46,570 bases of DNA, taken from assembly GCA_003223255.1 (NCBI GenBank), contig QHYJ01000284.1, positions 1-46,570 on the forward strand, read 5' to 3'. The stretch is from Acidobacteriota bacterium. Its GTDB lineage: Bacteria; Acidobacteriota; Terriglobia; Acidiferrales; UBA7541. Below are positions 1 through 9,037 of the stretch, piece after piece (position 1 is the first letter of the stretch; every line of letters begins with the position of its first letter). The notes beneath the pieces were generated by a model that saw only the letters and a program-made list of their open reading frames with translations, made no database searches and was not told the DNA's origin. The position numbers and the translations under genes were made by a program.

Positions 1-22
1 CGCCGACGACCTTATACATGGG

Positions 23-461
23 CTAGCGGCCACGCGATACCGCGACGTATGCCAAGCGTCGATTGACGAGTTTTTCTCCTGCCCGCTCGCTGTCTACGTG
101 GATGAGCACACGGTCGGCGGTTTGCCCCTGGCTGCTGTGGCTCGTTACGGCATAGCCGTTCCGCCGGAAGATTCCCCCCGATGCGGGCCTGGGTATATCG
201 TTCCAATTCATCGAGCGCGATGCTGACGCTTTCTCGATGTGCTTCCCGCACTCGTTCATCTCCGCCTACAAGAGCGATCAGTGATACGCTCTTCGGTGCC
301 GAGAACGTCGCATCCCATCCCGCACGGTGCTCCATAGGACTTACCTTCTCACCGTGCCTGTTTACGTATTCCCGCGCTGCTTGATGGCGCACGAGTTGCT
401 CGCCAGTCATCGGGTGTTGGCCTTCCGAGAGCCGTAGGAAATATTCCTCGCCAACTTCTCC
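23..461 (-). pseudogene. MobF (TrwC/TraI-type) conjugative relaxase, internally deleted remnant
   Basis: Read on the minus strand from about 461, the DNA encodes part of a TrwC-type relaxase domain (EGQHPMTGEQLVRH, then GWDATFSAPKSVS, then ELERYTQARIGGN). At about 157-172 the frame changes and the sequence jumps to the far C-terminal helicase motifs of the same family (TSHSSQGQT and AYVAVSRGR), followed at once by a TAG stop. A complete MobF protein is roughly 900-1700 residues, so the middle (end of relaxase, most of helicase) is missing. The relaxase N-terminus with its catalytic tyrosine is also absent. Relaxases of this family nick and pilot plasmid or ICE DNA. This is a non-functional scar of such an element. 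The family call is strong; the exact junction is approximate. Confidence 0.8.
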
Positions 462-739
462 ACGCAATGGGTGTACGAGATAAAAGGGGGAGCTGCGGAG
501 TGCGAGAGGCCAAAAAGTCTTCAAATCGACCAGAGAGAATGCAACAGCGCTTATACCGATATCGGCATAACCGTTGCTGCCAGCTTAGCCGTCGCTGGGA
601 GGAATTCTGGGAGCAACGTGCCATTGGGTGACATCTGGCAGGTTTCCACCTACGAATTTGTCGCACACCGCACCTCCTCTCACACCTCCTTTGCTTCCTT
701 TACCTCTTGCCTTCGCAGGGCTATCCTGAAAGCTCACCC

Positions 740-2050
740 ATGCACCGCGTCTACCTCGATTACAACGCCACCACACCGGTCGAGCCCGAGGTGCTCGACG
801 CCATGCTGCCCTATTTCTCGGCCGAATTCGCCAACGCTTCCTCCATCCACACCTTCGGGCAAAACGCCCGCGCTGCCGTGGAAGCGGCGCGGGAGCAAGT
901 CGCCACACTCCTCGGCGCGCGTCCCCAGGAGATCTTTTTCACCAGCGGCGGCACCGAATCGGACAATCACGCCGTCTTCGGCATCGTTGGCTCTACCGCC
1001 ATCTCTCCGAAGTCCCACCCGCACGTCATCACCTCGTTTGTGGAACACGAAGCCGTACTCAACGCCTGCCAAGCCCTCGAAAAGCAAGGTGTCTCCGTCA
1101 CCTATCTTCCCGTGGATCAAGACGGTTTAATTGATCCCCAACATTTGCAGGCGGCGCTTCGTCCGGAAACTATGCTTATCACCATCATGCACGCCAACAA
1201 CGAGCTCGGTACGGTTCAGCCGCTCGAGGAAATTGGCCGGATCGCCAAAGAAGGCGACGTTTATTTCCACACCGACGCCGTGCAGTCCGCGGGGAAAATT
1301 CCAATTGATGTGAACCAGTTCCAGCTCGATTTGCTTTCTCTTTCCGGCCACAAACTGTACGGGCCTAAGGGCGTCGGCGCGCTTTACGTTCGCGGCGGAA
1401 CACGCTTGAGGCCGCTGCTTTACGGCGGCCACCACCAGCGCGGCGTTCGTCCCGGCACGGAAAACGTTGCCGGCATCGTCGGACTCGGCAAAGCCGCCGA
1501 GATCGCCCGCCACTCGCTCGCCAACGATGCGAAGCGCCTCAGCGCACTCCGTGACCAACTCGAGCACGGCCTGGTGAACTGCACTCCCCATTCCCGCATC
1601 AATGGCGGACGCGCTCCCCGCACTCCCAACACGGCCAATCTTGTTTTTCCCGGTGTTGAAGGCGAAGCGCTGCTCATCGCTCTCGACCTCAAGGGTCTCG
1701 CTTGCTCTACAGGTGCGGCTTGTTCGTCTGGCGCCGTCGAGCCTTCGCACGTGCTCACCGCCATCGGCTTGCCCGCGGAAGAAGCGCGCGCCAGCTTGCG
1801 TTTCAGCCTTGGCCGCCATACCACGCAAGCCGACATTGACTTCGCCATACAGATCGTTCCCGCCGCCGTTGCCCAACTTCGCCAACTTTCCCCGACCTAC
1901 CAGCGGGCCGTCACCTATGACTGCTTTTTTTTCTTCTTCTCTGCGTCGCTTCTGTGTACTCTGCGCCTCTGCGTTTTGTTTTTTTCTCTTTTCCTCTCTG
2001 TGCCTTCTGTCAACGCGGTGTTGAGAAAAGCCGCGTCACGCTCAAATTGA
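740..2050 (+). CDS. Cysteine desulfurase (NifS/IscS family)
   Basis: PLP enzyme that takes sulfur from L-cysteine as a protein persulfide. The ATG at 740 is chosen because the protein then begins MHRVYLDYNATTP, the usual family start. Visible motifs: GTESDN (71-76), HANNE (151-155), HTDAVQ (177-182), the PLP lysine in SGHKLYGPKG (K205), and the active-site cysteine in TGAACSSG (C328). The core ends near residue 390. The last ~45 residues are an unusual Phe/Leu/Ser-rich tail encoded by a pyrimidine-rich stretch that looks like read-through into a repeat. mnmA starts 24 bp downstream, so this enzyme probably supplies sulfur for tRNA 2-thiouridine synthesis, though a role in Fe-S assembly is also possible. 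Confidence 0.93.
   Translation: MHRVYLDYNATTPVEPEVLDAMLPYFSAEFANASSIHTFGQNARAAVEAAREQVATLLGARPQEIFFTSGGTESDNHAVFGIVGSTAISPKSHPHVITSFVEHEAVLNACQALEKQGVSVTYLPVDQDGLIDPQHLQAALRPETMLITIMHANNELGTVQPLEEIGRIAKEGDVYFHTDAVQSAGKIPIDVNQFQLDLLSLSGHKLYGPKGVGALYVRGGTRLRPLLYGGHHQRGVRPGTENVAGIVGLGKAAEIARHSLANDAKRLSALRDQLEHGLVNCTPHSRINGGRAPRTPNTANLVFPGVEGEALLIALDLKGLACSTGAACSSGAVEPSHVLTAIGLPAEEARASLRFSLGRHTTQADIDFAIQIVPAAVAQLRQLSPTYQRAVTYDCFFFFFSASLLCTLRLCVLFFSLFLSVPSVNAVLRKAASRSN
1921..2036 (+). repeat. CTCTGCG/CTCTGTG-type pyrimidine-rich repeat forming the desulfurase 3' end
   Basis: The strand is almost pure pyrimidine and contains repeated words such as CTCTGCG, CTGTGTACTCTGCG and CTCTGTGCC. The same word family flanks the GxxExxY gene at 23062-23090 and 23475-23506. 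Here it is read in frame as the C-terminal tail of the cysteine desulfurase. It may be a decayed copy of the same flanking repeat, which would have removed the original stop codon. Confidence 0.45.
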
Positions 2051-2074
2051 ATCCGTTACAATGAAATCATCGCT

Positions 2075-3226
2075 ATGAATGCCGCCTCCCAATTCGACAC
2101 TCTTCCGGAGCGAGCGGAAATCCAGCGCGGCCTGGTTGCCGTGGCCATGTCCGGCGGCGTCGATTCCTCGACCGTTGCCGCTCTCTTGCAGCAGCAAGGC
2201 CGCCCCGTCGTTGGCCTCACCATGCAACTGTGGAACCAGCGCCGCTTGCCCGAATTACAAGGCGACGGTCCCGCGCGGCATCGCTGCTGCTCGCTTGACG
2301 ATGTTTACGACGCAAAGGCCGTGGCGCGGCATCTGAATTTCCCGCATTACGTCGTGAACTTCGAGCAGCAGTTCGAGTCGCGCGTCGTGCGTCCTTTTGT
2401 GAATCAGTACCTGGCTGGCCGCACCCCGATCGCGTGCACCCATTGCAATACCGATGTGAAGTTCGAGCCGCTTCTGCGCATGGCGCGGCAAATCGGCGCG
2501 GAACGCCTCGCCACCGGCCACTACGCTCGCATTTGGAAGAACGAAGAGTCCGGCCGCTGGGAATTGTTGCGTGCGCGCGATGAAACCAAAGACCAGTCAT
2601 ATTTTTTGTGGGGACTCACGCAAGAGCAGCTTTCGCGCAGCGAGTTTCCCCTCGGCGAATTGACAAAAGAAGAGGTCCGCGCGCTGGCCCGCCGCGTGAA
2701 CCTTCCCGTCGCGGAAAAGCCGGACAGCATGGAGCTTTGCTTCGTACCGAATGGGAATTACGTGCAATTCATCCACGCGTACTCGCGCGAGCGCGGAACT
2801 CCTCTAAATGACGTGGAAGGCGAAATTGTGAACGACGACGGCGAAGTGATCGGCCGCCACACTGGCGTTCACAATTTCACCATTGGCCAGCGTAAGGGTC
2901 TGGGCTTTGCCGCCGGCAAGCCGCTCTACGTTCTCTCGATTGATCCGCAAAACAACCGCGTGGTTGTCGGCGAAGACGAAGCTCTGCGCAAGCAAGCCTT
3001 CGCAGTCGAAAACGTGAACTGGGTTTCGATCGCGCGGCCATCGGGAACGTTTCGTGCCACCGTCAAGATTCGCCATAAACACGAGCCCGCTCCCGCTACC
3101 ATCGAAGCCCTTGATGATCAACGCGCGCTCATCACCTTTGACACGCCACAGCGCGCCATCACTCCCGGTCAGGCCGCCATCTTCTACGACGGCGACCGCG
3201 TCCTCGCCGGCGCCTGGATCCGCTAA
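2075..3226 (+). CDS. mnmA: tRNA-specific 2-thiouridylase MnmA
   Basis: ATP-dependent enzyme that 2-thiolates U34 of the tRNAs for Lys, Glu and Gln. The 383-residue length fits the family. The PP-loop SGGVDSS lies at 26-32. The nucleophilic cysteine is in [10 protein letters not shown] (C124), and the second catalytic cysteine in [10 protein letters not shown] (C222). TGHYAR and the C-terminal beta-barrel region ([16 protein letters not shown] and following) are also present. The gene directly follows a cysteine desulfurase, the expected sulfur donor, and the pair probably forms a small operon. No lesion is seen. Confidence 0.96.
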   Translation: MNAASQFDTLPERAEIQRGLVAVAMSGGVDSSTVAALLQQQGRPVVGLTMQLWNQRRLPELQGDGPARHRCCSLDDVYDAKAVARHLNFPHYVVNFEQQFESRVVRPFVNQYLAGRTPIACTHCNTDVKFEPLLRMARQIGAERLATGHYARIWKNEESGRWELLRARDETKDQSYFLWGLTQEQLSRSEFPLGELTKEEVRALARRVNLPVAEKPDSMELCFVPNGNYVQFIHAYSRERGTPLNDVEGEIVNDDGEVIGRHTGVHNFTIGQRKGLGFAAGKPLYVLSIDPQNNRVVVGEDEALRKQAFAVENVNWVSIARPSGTFRATVKIRHKHEPAPATIEALDDQRALITFDTPQRAITPGQAAIFYDGDRVLAGAWIR

Positions 3227-3441
3227 AGCGAGTTGAGTTGTAGATTTTCAGTTCACCGTTTCAGAGTAAAAAAGAATCCTCCGAGACAGAGAACCGCAGC
3301 ATCTCACAGTTTTGAGAACGCCAAAGGAACGGCTTTTGTGTCTTTTTCCTTGAGCTCGAAACAAGCGCGGGCGAAGACCAACACACCACAAGCCATTTTG
3401 GCTTCAGCTCTTACATACATCTAAGAACCAACAACGGAGAA

Positions 3442-3975
3442 CTAAATGAAGAGTTCTTCTTCTTGGGGTTCGCGGGGTTCATCGCCGCGGCGGCGATCGC
3501 CGTGGCGGTCCGAGCCGCGGCGCCGCGAACGCAAAAGATCGAGGCCGACTTTAATTCCCTGTACCAGCGCCGAAGCTTTATGCATGGGCTGCCAGAGACT
3601 GTGTTTCACTTGCGAGCCTGCTTCTTCCACGGCTTCCAGCGCACCTGTCAAAATGCGATCCATATGCACCAATTGTCCGCGCAACCGATCCGCTGCTTCC
3701 GTGAACACGCGGTCCACTTTTTGCGCCTGCCCGCGCGCCAGATACACCATGTGCGAGGCGTCGTTCACCATGCTGGAAATTTTAGGTTGTGTGTCGTCGA
3801 GCAGGATCTGCACACGAGTAAGAATCGGGCCCATGCGTGACTGCATCTCGCCCACGAGGCGGTTTACGTTCTCTGTGGTGCGTCGCATCTGAAGCAGCAA
3901 CGCCGTGAGGATCACCACTTGCACAACCAGAGCCAGCGCCGCAACAATACTGAAGATTTCGAGCCACACCTGCAT
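3442..3975 (-). CDS. DUF948-like membrane-anchored protein
   Basis: 177 residues with one N-terminal transmembrane helix (about residues 5-28, IFSIVAALALVVQVVILTAL). A long amphipathic alpha-helical region follows, and the C-terminus is very Arg/Asp-rich (about 150-170). The topology resembles DUF948/YtxG proteins. It lies 52 bp downstream of a YtxH-type gene on the same strand, repeating the ytxG-ytxH association known in Firmicutes. The function is unknown; envelope-stress or structural roles are only inferred. Confidence 0.75.
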   Translation of the reverse strand: MQVWLEIFSIVAALALVVQVVILTALLLQMRRTTENVNRLVGEMQSRMGPILTRVQILLDDTQPKISSMVNDASHMVYLARGQAQKVDRVFTEAADRLRGQLVHMDRILTGALEAVEEAGSQVKHSLWQPMHKASALVQGIKVGLDLLRSRRRGSDRHGDRRRGDEPREPQEEELFI

Positions 3976-4027
3976 TTGTGCCCCGCACGCCCTTTAAGGG
4001 CCAACCTGCTTTCCCGCTATACGGTCC

Positions 4028-4318
4028 TTACGACTGCTTCGACTCCCGCAGATACGCTTCGCGCCCTGCTTCGACGGCAGCGGTAATCGAATCCTTCTTG
4101 CGCGTTGCTACTTCTTTTCCGCGCTCGATCAATTCATCGGCGCGCTCGCGCAGTTCGCGCGCCTTGCGTTGCGCATATTCCTTGCCTTCGTCAGCCTTCT
4201 TCGAAAGAAAGTCGCGCGTCTCTTCGCCGGCCTTCGGCGCAAAAAGCACGCCAACAAGGGCGCCAATGCCGAGACCCACCAGAAAGTACGTCACCTTGGA
4301 GCCTACACTGTCCGCCAT
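4028..4318 (-). CDS. YtxH domain-containing protein
   Basis: 96-residue small membrane protein. The start at 4318 is chosen because GGAGG lies 6 bases upstream and the product then begins MADSVGSKVTYFLVGLGIG. The YtxH hallmark is clear: a Gly-rich helix followed by GALVGVLFAPKAGEETRD. The rest (about 40-90) is a highly charged helix rich in Lys, Glu and Arg. The longer open frame upstream to 4477 has no ribosome site and overlaps the end of uvrC, so I reject it. The gene is probably co-transcribed with the DUF948-like gene downstream. The function of YtxH is not established. Confidence 0.85.
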   Translation of the reverse strand: MADSVGSKVTYFLVGLGIGALVGVLFAPKAGEETRDFLSKKADEGKEYAQRKARELRERADELIERGKEVATRKKDSITAAVEAGREAYLRESKQS

Positions 4319-4397
4319 GGCAACCTCCAAAAGACACGCTAACACAGCAAGGGTGAGGCTGCAATGGCACCTAACCGGCATGGGAGTTCCGAAACGG

Positions 4398-6248
4398 TTA
4401 TTGGTCGTTCGAATGCTCCGTGGGCTGAGCGAGCCCCGCCAGAATCTTTTCCGCGCTTTTCCGTGGAATAACCTCACTCAATTTTTCTAAGCCTGCTCTT
4501 TGAATATTCGCGACGCTGCCGAATTCCTGTAGCAACTTTTGCGCGGTCTTTGGCCCAACACCGGAAATGTCGCTAAGTGCGCTGTGCGTTTGCCGCTTGC
4601 CGCGGCGCTGGCGGTGAAAAGTCACGGCGAAGCGGTGCGTCTCGTCGCGAATTTGTTGAATTAGATGTAACACCGGCGAATGGCGTTCCAAGACGATGGG
4701 CTCGTCTTCCTGGCCAAGGACGAAGAGGATCTCTTCTTTCTTTGCGATGCTGGCGACGGGCTGATTGATGATTTGAAGTGATTCGAGGGCCTGCGCCGCA
4801 GCGTGCAATTGCCCAATGCCGCCGTCGATGAGGATCAGGCCCGGCAGTTCCTTTTTTTCTTCCTGCAAGCGGCGGTAGCGGCGCGTGACCGCTTCGCGCA
4901 TGTTGGAAAAATCATCGTTCAAGCGCGGCAGCGCGCCGTTGCCTGCGTCACGGCCTTCGCCCTGAATGATAAATTTGCGGTAGTCGGATTTCTTCATTCG
5001 CCCGCTCTCCCAAACCACCATGGACGCGACCGTGTCGGTTCCCTGAATGTGCGAAATGTCAAAGCTTTCGATGCGCTTTGGCTCGTCGAGCAAGTTCAGA
5101 GCATTTTGGAGCGCTTCGCCGATGGCTTTGGAAGTCGGCTTCAGCACGCGGAAACGCTGTTCGAAGGAATGCTTCGCGTTGTTCTCGACCAAATCCAGGA
5201 AGGCGCGCTTGGAGCCCCGCTGGGGTGTGAAGATTTCGACTTTGTGCCCGGAGCGCTCCGTGAGCGTTTCTTCAAGCAGAGGGCGTTCCTCAAAATCCTC
5301 CGAAACGTGAATCGCTTTCGGCAAATACTCGGCTTCGAGATAAAGCTGCTTCAGCAGCGACGGAACAAATTCCCGGGGCTCAAACTCCTCGAGGTCTTCC
5401 CAATAAAATTCGCGGCGGTCCACGACGCGCCCGCCACGCAGGTGAAAGAGATTGGCAGCCACCAGCGGCGGCTCGGCATAGTAGGCGATAACGTCGGTGT
5501 CGTCTCCTTGCGCTGCGGCAATGCGCTGGCGCTCTTCAATGTCTTCGAGTGTGCGCCGCAAGTCGCGGTAGGCCGCGGCTTGTTCGAACAGCTCTTTCTC
5601 TGCCGCGGCGTTCATGCGCTCTTCTAGGCTCTTCATCAAGTCATGCCGGCGCCCTTCCAGGAACATGCGCGCATCGTGCGCCGCCTCGACGTAACGCTCG
5701 TCGGTGGTAAACCCCGCCACGCAGGGGCCAAGACAACGCTTGATGTAATACTGCAGACAAGGCCGCGGATGGCTGCGCGTGAGGTCCACGGTGCACGACG
5801 GGACCATAAAACGTTTGTGAATGAAGTGCAGAATGCGGCGCGCGAGGCCCGCCGGAAAATACGGTCCAAAGTAGAGCGAGCCATCCTTCTTGATGCGGCG
5901 GGTGAAATAAACGCGCGGATACTTCTCTGCAGCAGTGAATTTGATGTAGGGATAGGTCTTGTCGTCGCGGAGCAGGACATTGAACTTTGGGCGGTATTTC
6001 TTGATGAGGTTGTGTTCGAGGGCCAGGGCTTCGCGCTCGTTGCCGACCACAATGGTTTCCAGGTCGGCGATCTCCCGCGCCAGCGAGCCGGTTTTGGCAT
6101 CGATCCAGCGCGATTCGGTGAAATAGGAACGCACACGGCTGCGCAAGTTGCGCGCTTTGCCGACATACAATACCGTTCCAGTGGCGTCTTTGAAGAGGTA
6201 CGCGCCGGGGCTTTCGGGAAGTTGGGCGGCTTTTTCGCGGGGTTCCAT
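4398..6248 (-). CDS. uvrC: Excinuclease ABC subunit C (UvrC)
   Basis: Nucleotide-excision-repair endonuclease that makes the two incisions around a UvrB-bound lesion. It is 616 residues, normal for the family. Domains in order: N-terminal GIY-YIG nuclease (GAYLFKDATG...LYVGKARNLRSR, about 14-95); a Cys cluster (PSCTV...PCLQYYIKRCLGPC); UVR domain for UvrB contact (about 205-240); the RNase H-like 5'-incision domain (ESFDISHIQGTDTVASMVVWE); and C-terminal helix-hairpin-helix (ISGVGPKTAQKLLQEFGS). No lesion is visible. It stands alone on the minus strand upstream of ytxH. Confidence 0.97.
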   Translation of the reverse strand: MEPREKAAQLPESPGAYLFKDATGTVLYVGKARNLRSRVRSYFTESRWIDAKTGSLAREIADLETIVVGNEREALALEHNLIKKYRPKFNVLLRDDKTYPYIKFTAAEKYPRVYFTRRIKKDGSLYFGPYFPAGLARRILHFIHKRFMVPSCTVDLTRSHPRPCLQYYIKRCLGPCVAGFTTDERYVEAAHDARMFLEGRRHDLMKSLEERMNAAAEKELFEQAAAYRDLRRTLEDIEERQRIAAAQGDDTDVIAYYAEPPLVAANLFHLRGGRVVDRREFYWEDLEEFEPREFVPSLLKQLYLEAEYLPKAIHVSEDFEERPLLEETLTERSGHKVEIFTPQRGSKRAFLDLVENNAKHSFEQRFRVLKPTSKAIGEALQNALNLLDEPKRIESFDISHIQGTDTVASMVVWESGRMKKSDYRKFIIQGEGRDAGNGALPRLNDDFSNMREAVTRRYRRLQEEKKELPGLILIDGGIGQLHAAAQALESLQIINQPVASIAKKEEILFVLGQEDEPIVLERHSPVLHLIQQIRDETHRFAVTFHRQRRGKRQTHSALSDISGVGPKTAQKLLQEFGSVANIQRAGLEKLSEVIPRKSAEKILAGLAQPTEHSNDQ

Positions 6249-6490
6249 GGGAAGAAGTTTTCGTTATCTGTCAGTTCTAAGTAAGGAAAGAACCGGCACA
6301 AGATGAATTCCGCCGACGTTTGCGAAAAGCAGATCCCTCGCTTCGCAAAAGGCACGCTTCGCTCGGGAGGACACGACGTTTGTCCTTTTTACAACAACAC
6401 TCAATGTGCGCGGTCTTTCTAACATGGTTCTGTTTTCGCGGTACAACTTCCATCATACTAAAGGGAATCGAAAGAGAGGGAGAGAGCCGC

Positions 6491-7030
6491 GTGTTTGGCG
6501 TGAGATCCGCAAGATTCATTCTTTGGTTTGGCGTTTTGGGCGTTGAGACGATGGCGTGCCCGGTCTATGCACAGGAGCCGCAGCAGGAGTCGTCGTCGAA
6601 ACCGCCGGATAGCGCGGCTCCCGCGCCGGCGAAGAAGCAGGACAAATCCGCCAAGGATTCTGCCAACAAGGATTCCGCGGCGAAGAACGCTCCCGACCAG
6701 CCCATGTGGGATCCATTGCGCGCCGAAAAAGACATCGAGGTCGGCGAGCATTATATGCACAAGGGCGATTACGATGCGGCGATCGACCGCTTCCAGGATG
6801 CCATCGAAGCCAAGCCGGGCTACGCGATTCCCTTCCGTTATCTCGGTGAAGCGCAGGAAAAAAAGGGGCTGAAGAAGCAGGCCATTAAGTCCTACCAGCG
6901 GTATCTCGATTTGTATCCACACGCCGAAGAGGCCGCAAAAATCAAAAAGAAAATCGAAAAATTCTACAAAGAAGTGGGACAAGAGAAGAAAGAATTAGCA
7001 ACTCCGCGAGCCCTTTCTCCAATCGAGTAA
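6491..7030 (+). CDS. Secreted TPR-repeat protein
   Basis: 179 residues if the GTG at 6491 is used. I prefer this start because a purine-rich GGGAGAGAG lies just upstream and the product then opens with a signal peptide (about 1-27, cleavage near PVYA|QEPQ). After a low-complexity Ala/Lys/Asp/Ser linker come two to three tetratricopeptide helices (EKDIEVGEHYMHKGDYDAAI, then YAIPFRYLGEAQEKKGLKKQ) and a Lys-rich C-terminus. It is probably a periplasmic or outer-membrane-associated scaffold. No specific partner can be named, and the upstream in-frame extension to 6320 looks non-coding. Confidence 0.75.
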   Translation: MFGVRSARFILWFGVLGVETMACPVYAQEPQQESSSKPPDSAAPAPAKKQDKSAKDSANKDSAAKNAPDQPMWDPLRAEKDIEVGEHYMHKGDYDAAIDRFQDAIEAKPGYAIPFRYLGEAQEKKGLKKQAIKSYQRYLDLYPHAEEAAKIKKKIEKFYKEVGQEKKELATPRALSPIE

Positions 7031-7198
7031 GAAGCTAGCAAAGCCGCTCTCAGGTTTAAAACCCCAAATTTCGAGAATATCTTCGGCACGGCAGTCGTGC
7101 CTGACGAGGCCACTTATTAAACGGACGGTTTCTAATTCTTTTGGAGAGAATTGTTTGCACCTGTGAGGGGAATGTGGCGTCTAGCCTGAGAGGTGTCC

Positions 7199-8090
7199 AT
7201 GCGTTTAGCGCTGGCCATCAATGCTGCTTACCGCTTTGGAGGCAGCCGCGCAGGGCGTCGTTTTTCAGACTTCGGTAGCGCCCAAGCCGGACGAAGACAT
7301 CCTCGACGCTTGCCACTATGAGATCACCATCCTCAATCCGGCAAAGCCTATCCGGGCGGTGTGGGTCATCTTCGACCAGGGCCGAGACATGCTTCGTTAT
7401 TACGGAGACCCTGACGTCCAGACTTTTGCGTATCGTGAGGATTTGGCTCTTCTGCTTCCCTTCCACTGCCGAGCGAAAGGCTACGAGGATATGGATGTTG
7501 ACCCCCCCCAAGGCATTGCACGGGCCTTATTTACAGCGCTCGAACAGCTCGCCGAGCCCTCGGGCCACCAAGAACTCGCCTCGGCGAGGCTGATCCTTAT
7601 GAGCTTCTCCGGTGGCGGTTCTCTTGTGGCACGGCTTGCGGGTTACGCGCCAGACCGCGTGATCGCTGCGATTCCTGCGGATCCGTCTCAGTTCGATCCG
7701 CTGGGAATGGACACCGTGAATCTTTCTCAAACCGCGTTGGCAATACCGCAATTGATTCTCACGGGTAGCGCCGCTCCAGTTTCGGGTACGAAGCGGCCGT
7801 AGGAATACTTCCGGAAGTATTTCGATCAGGGAGGACCATGGGCGTTCGTGACAAGCTAATCCTTCTGATACTAAGATGGTTGGAGCGCTTTTATTGCAAC
7901 CGAAGAAAGTGAGACAAAGGATGACTGGGGCGAGAAAACATGGCAGGTGCGTGACGCAAGAATACGACATTCGGGATCAGCACTCCCCGACGGCATGATT
8001 CCCGCTGGCTGGCCAGCTAATCGTCGAGTGGCCAAGGAATGGCTGTCGTTCGTCCAGCAGGCAAACCATCCAATAACATCTTTGCCATAA
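7199..8090 (+). pseudogene. Secreted alpha/beta-hydrolase-like protein, decayed
   Basis: The open part (from 7221) contains a hydrolase-like core with LILMSFSGGGSLVARLAGYAPDR. Homology-like sequence continues in the same frame past stops at 7800 (in RP*EYFRKYFDQGGPWAFV), 7857, 7866 and 7872. It ends with GMIPAGWPANRRVAKEWLSF and a natural-looking stop at 8088-8090. The best start, ATG at 7199 with GAGAGG upstream, gives MRLALAI. That needs a one-base shift at about 7220 to join MLLTALEAAAQG and complete a signal peptide. Several independent lesions mark it as a pseudogene. The family call is by general resemblance only, and the ISAzo13-like element sits 8 bp beyond its stop. Confidence 0.6.
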
Positions 8091-8098
8091 CGCTTGTG

Positions 8099-8103
8099 CT
8101 TAG
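8099..8103. repeat. Target-site duplication (left) of the ISAzo13-type element
   Basis: CTTAG occurs immediately outside the left terminal repeat and again at 10005-10009 immediately outside the right one. This fits a 5-bp duplication made on insertion. Confidence 0.65.
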
Positions 8104-8266
8104 CGGCTGCGCATAAATAATTCGGTATCCTTTATACACTACAGTATCATTACGGAAGCTCCTCTTCTCGCCGAATAGTTGCTTTTAGCCCAATAAACAA
8201 GCACTCTCACGAGCACTGAGGATTTACAGTGTGTTATGATACTTTCAGGCATGTTGTCCGCTTTAC

Positions 8267-9037
8267 ATGCCCCAAGGTGTCATAATGCGCCCAGAAAAAT
8301 ACCGTACCTCTCGACTCGTTCGCTGGTTCGAAAAAATGCGTATCTTGACTTGGGAGCGCGTCGCCCAGGCCTTGGGAAACCCCTCCCGCATCACGGTTTT
8401 TCGCAAGCTGGCCCAATTGGAGGCGCGGTCGTGTTACTCCCATCGGGGCCACTATCACACCCTGGACCGGCTCGCGGCCTACGACAAAAACGGCCTGTGG
8501 AGCTTCCGTGGCGTTCGCTTTTCTCGACACGGAACCCTGGAGGAGACGATCGCCTATTTGGTGGAACATTCCCAGCAAGGGTACTTTGCCTCGGAACTGG
8601 AGGCCCTGCTTCAAGTCCGTGTCCACAACGCGCTGGCTCGCCTCTCGGCCGCCCAGCGGTTGGACCGCGAGCAGCTGGTGGACCAATATCTCTACCTCTC
8701 CCAGACGACGGGGAAGGAGCAATTGGAGAGGCGTTATGAAGCGATCCGACAGGCCCACGAACGGGGAGCAGTCGGCCGTCCAGAGGTGCCCCAGGAACTG
8801 CACGAAAGCATCCATGTCTTGCTCTCGGTTCTCAACGAAAAGCAGCGGCGTCTCTATTTGGGACTCGAGTCGATTCGACTCGGGCATGGAGGGGACTTCG
8901 AGGTCGCGCGGATGGCCGGAGTCAATGTGAAGACGGTTGCCCAGGGACGTCGACAGTTGCTCGCGCGCAACGTTACTGCCGAGCGGATCCGGGAGGCGGG
9001 AGTCGGCCGCCCGGCGCTAAAAAAAAAACCGAAGTGA
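8267..9037 (+). CDS. ISAzo13-type transposase, upstream frame (extra HTH domain plus transposase N-terminus)
   Basis: 256 residues. Residues about 1-165 look like a winged or helix-turn-helix DNA-binding region (ILTWERVAQALGNPSRITVFRKLAQLE, LEETIAYLVEHSQQGYFASELEALL). Residues about 170-250 match the N-terminal part of ISAzo13-type transposases (LNEKQRRLYLGLESIRLGHGG, KTVAQGRRQLL, GVGRPALKKK). The frame stops just after an A10 run at 9019-9028. The catalytic half lies in the -1 frame, so this is best read as the first part of one frameshifted protein. Start alternatives are ATG 8267 and ATG 8285. Confidence 0.8.
   Translation: MPQGVIMRPEKYRTSRLVRWFEKMRILTWERVAQALGNPSRITVFRKLAQLEARSCYSHRGHYHTLDRLAAYDKNGLWSFRGVRFSRHGTLEETIAYLVEHSQQGYFASELEALLQVRVHNALARLSAAQRLDREQLVDQYLYLSQTTGKEQLERRYEAIRQAHERGAVGRPEVPQELHESIHVLLSVLNEKQRRLYLGLESIRLGHGGDFEVARMAGVNVKTVAQGRRQLLARNVTAERIREAGVGRPALKKKPK

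Noticed and set aside
3233-3424. 63-codon open frame after mnmA
   Set aside because: No ribosome site, odd composition, no recognisable domain; treated as intergenic.
4803-5627. Plus-strand open frame of 274 residues opposite uvrC
   Set aside because: Antisense to an intact uvrC with all its domains; composition is that of a shadow frame.
7527-7970. Minus-strand open frame with a lipoprotein-like Cys segment
   Set aside because: It lies opposite the hydrolase-like pseudogene, whose plus-strand homology is better.
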